Shown in pieces: positions 43,390-44,760 of a stretch of DNA of 44,760 nucleotides (its first letter is position 1; each line of letters opens with the position of its first letter). Where the stretch lies: positions 1 to 44,760 of the forward strand of contig JAPUEK010000084.1 of the NCBI GenBank assembly GCA_027492585.1, written 5' to 3'. A model generated the notes under the pieces. It saw only the letters and a list, made by a program, of their open reading frames with translations. It was not told where the DNA came from and did no database searches. The position numbers were made by a program, and so were the translations under genes. Origin of the DNA: Paracoccaceae bacterium (lineage in GTDB: Bacteria; Pseudomonadota; Alphaproteobacteria; Rhodobacterales; Rhodobacteraceae).

Positions 43390-44760
43390 ATGTCGCGCTT
43401 TGCCGCCCCCATCGCTGAAGCCATCTGGGACATGAAGTATCGCTTCAAGGCGGCGGACGGCACGGCGATCGACGGCACGGTGGAGGATAGCTGGCGCCGC
43501 ATCGCCCGCGCCCTTTCCGAGGTGGAACAGGACCCGGCGCTCTGGGAGGACCGCTTCTATGCCGCCCTCGAAGGGTTCAAGTATCTGCCCGCCGGGCGCA
43601 TCACCGCAGGCGCGGGGACGGGGCGCAATGTCACGCTGTTCAACTGCTTCGTCATGGGGACGATCCCCGATTCCATGGGCGGCATCTTCGACGCGCTGAA
43701 AGAGGCCGCGCTGACCATGCAGCAGGGCGGCGGCATCGGCTATGACTTCTCCACCATCCGCCCGCGCGGGGCGGAGGTGAAGGGCGTGGCCGCCGATGCC
43801 TCCGGGCCGCTCAGCTTCATGGATGTGTGGGATGCCATGTGCCGCACGATCATGTCGGCCGGCTCCCGCCGCGGCGCGATGATGGCGACGATGCGCTGCG
43901 ACCATCCCGATATCGAAAGCTTCATCGAGGCGAAGAAAGACCCCGCCCGGCTGCGGATGTTCAACCTCTCCGTTCTCGTCACCGATCCCTTCATGGCGGC
44001 GGTCAAGGCGGACGGCCTGTGGGAGCTGCAATTCGGCGGCAAGGTCTTCCGCACCCTGCCGGCGCGCGATCTGTGGAACAAGATCATGCGGAACACCTTC
44101 GACTTCGCCGAGCCGGGGGTGATCTTCATCGACCGGATCAATGCCGCGAACAACCTCGGCTATTGCGAGACCATCGCCGCCACCAACCCCTGCGGCGAGC
44201 AGCCGCTGCCGCCCTATGGCGCCTGCCTCCTCGGCTCCATCAACCTTGCGACGCTGGTGACGGGGGCCTTCACCGCGGCGGCGCGGCTCGACCCGGCGGC
44301 GCTCGACGATCTGGTGCGGGTGGCGATCCGCATGATGGACAATGTGGTGGACGCGAGCCGCTTCCCCCTGCCCGAACAGGAGGCCGAAGCCCAGGCCAAG
44401 CGCCGCATCGGCCTTGGCGTCACCGGCCTTGCCGATGCGCTCCTCATGCTCGGCCTGCGCTATGGCTCGCCCGAGGCGGCCGCCCGGACCGAAGCCTGGA
44501 TGAAGGCCATCGCCCGCGCCTCCTATCTCGCCTCCGTCGATCTGGCCCGCGAAAAGGGCGCCTTCCCGCTCTTCGACGCCGAAGGCTATCTGGCCTCCGG
44601 CACCATGATGCAGATGGATGAGGATGTGCGCGAGGCGATCCGCACCCATGGCATCCGCAACGCGCTCCTCACCTCCATCGCGCCGACGGGGACGATCTCG
44701 CTCTACGCGGGCAATGTGTCGTCGGGGATCGAGCCGGTCTTCGCCTATGCCTATACCCGC
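43390..44760 (+). CDS. nrdJ: Adenosylcobalamin-dependent (class II) ribonucleotide reductase, partial at window edge
   Basis: The first 457 codons of the oxygen-independent class II enzyme that makes deoxyribonucleotides using B12. Family blocks: GFKYLPAGRITAGAGTGRN, LFNCFVMGTIPDSMGGI (redox-active Cys), MQQGGGIGYDFSTIRPRGAEVKG, NPCGEQPLPPYGACLLGSINL (thiyl-radical Cys and the Glu) and RRIGLGVTGLADALLMLG. CGAGG precedes the ATG at 43390. The open frame runs off the right edge after GIEPVFAYAYTR, so roughly two-thirds of the usual ~1200 residues, including the C-terminal cysteine tail, lie outside. Confidence 0.95.
   Translation, partial: MSRFAAPIAEAIWDMKYRFKAADGTAIDGTVEDSWRRIARALSEVEQDPALWEDRFYAALEGFKYLPAGRITAGAGTGRNVTLFNCFVMGTIPDSMGGIFDALKEAALTMQQGGGIGYDFSTIRPRGAEVKGVAADASGPLSFMDVWDAMCRTIMSAGSRRGAMMATMRCDHPDIESFIEAKKDPARLRMFNLSVLVTDPFMAAVKADGLWELQFGGKVFRTLPARDLWNKIMRNTFDFAEPGVIFIDRINAANNLGYCETIAATNPCGEQPLPPYGACLLGSINLATLVTGAFTAAARLDPAALDDLVRVAIRMMDNVVDASRFPLPEQEAEAQAKRRIGLGVTGLADALLMLGLRYGSPEAAARTEAWMKAIARASYLASVDLAREKGAFPLFDAEGYLASGTMMQMDEDVREAIRTHGIRNALLTSIAPTGTISLYAGNVSSGIEPVFAYAYTR

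Noticed and set aside
42340-44649. A 769-codon minus-strand frame spanning DUF1489 and the antisense of nrdJ
   Set aside because: Only its last ~142 codons are the DUF1489 protein; the rest is antisense to nrdJ or low-complexity gap sequence.

Overview
The window is high-GC, compactly organised chromosomal DNA that looks like an alphaproteobacterium of the order Rhodobacterales (Paracoccus/Rhodobacter-type). The grounds are a hisS-hisZ-hisG cluster with short-form HisG, a class II (B12-dependent) ribonucleotide reductase, an XdhABC xanthine dehydrogenase, a DUF1489 protein, many ATGA start/stop overlaps, and a recurring intergenic repeat whose conserved tail is close to CCCGAGGATATTTATGGCAAG. 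No rRNA, tRNA, CRISPR array, insertion sequence or phage gene was recognised.

Layout, left to right. (1) 1-4.7 kb: galM, then a complete zinc-uptake locus, znuA divergent from zur-znuC-znuB with a Zur-like palindrome between them. (2) 4.7-12.6 kb: a degraded unknown gene, a two-domain dimethylglycine/sarcosine dehydrogenase-like enzyme, an Mpo1-like membrane protein, a GH25 lipoprotein lysozyme, an AhpD-like protein preceded by an FNR-type box, a DUF938 methyltransferase coupled to a D-amino-acid-oxidase-like flavoenzyme, and a VOC protein. (3) 12.9-21.5 kb: a long same-strand catabolic operon: acyl-CoA dehydrogenase, MmgE/PrpD, family III CoA-transferase, CitE-like lyase, N-carbamoyl-D-amino-acid-hydrolase-like enzyme, amidase remnant, polysaccharide-deacetylase-fold hydrolase, small CxxC protein, COG0523 GTPase and GNAT. 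Six of these genes carry frameshifts or a large deletion, while the junctions between them remain neat. (4) 21.5-26.4 kb, minus strand: a cupin-SnoaL fusion, a second GNAT, and dnaE. (5) 26.6-36.2 kb: xdhA-xdhB-xdhC followed directly by a four-gene BMP-type nucleoside/purine ABC transporter that ends at a strong terminator. (6) 36.3-42.8 kb: an AbrB-family permease and slyX (minus), hisS-hisZ-hisG (plus), a small secreted protein, a DMT permease and DUF1489 (minus). (7) 43.4 kb to the edge: nrdJ, cut off by the window.

The most interesting points are the catabolic operon of region 3, which I read as a possible cyclic-imide/ureide-to-CoA-ester route that is either decaying or mis-sequenced; a copy of the intergenic repeat sitting in frame inside xdhA; an exact TTGAT-N4-ATCAA site before the AhpD-like gene; and a small unnamed CxxC protein coupled to a COG0523 metallochaperone. 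Function assignments come from reading motifs by eye; no database search was possible.
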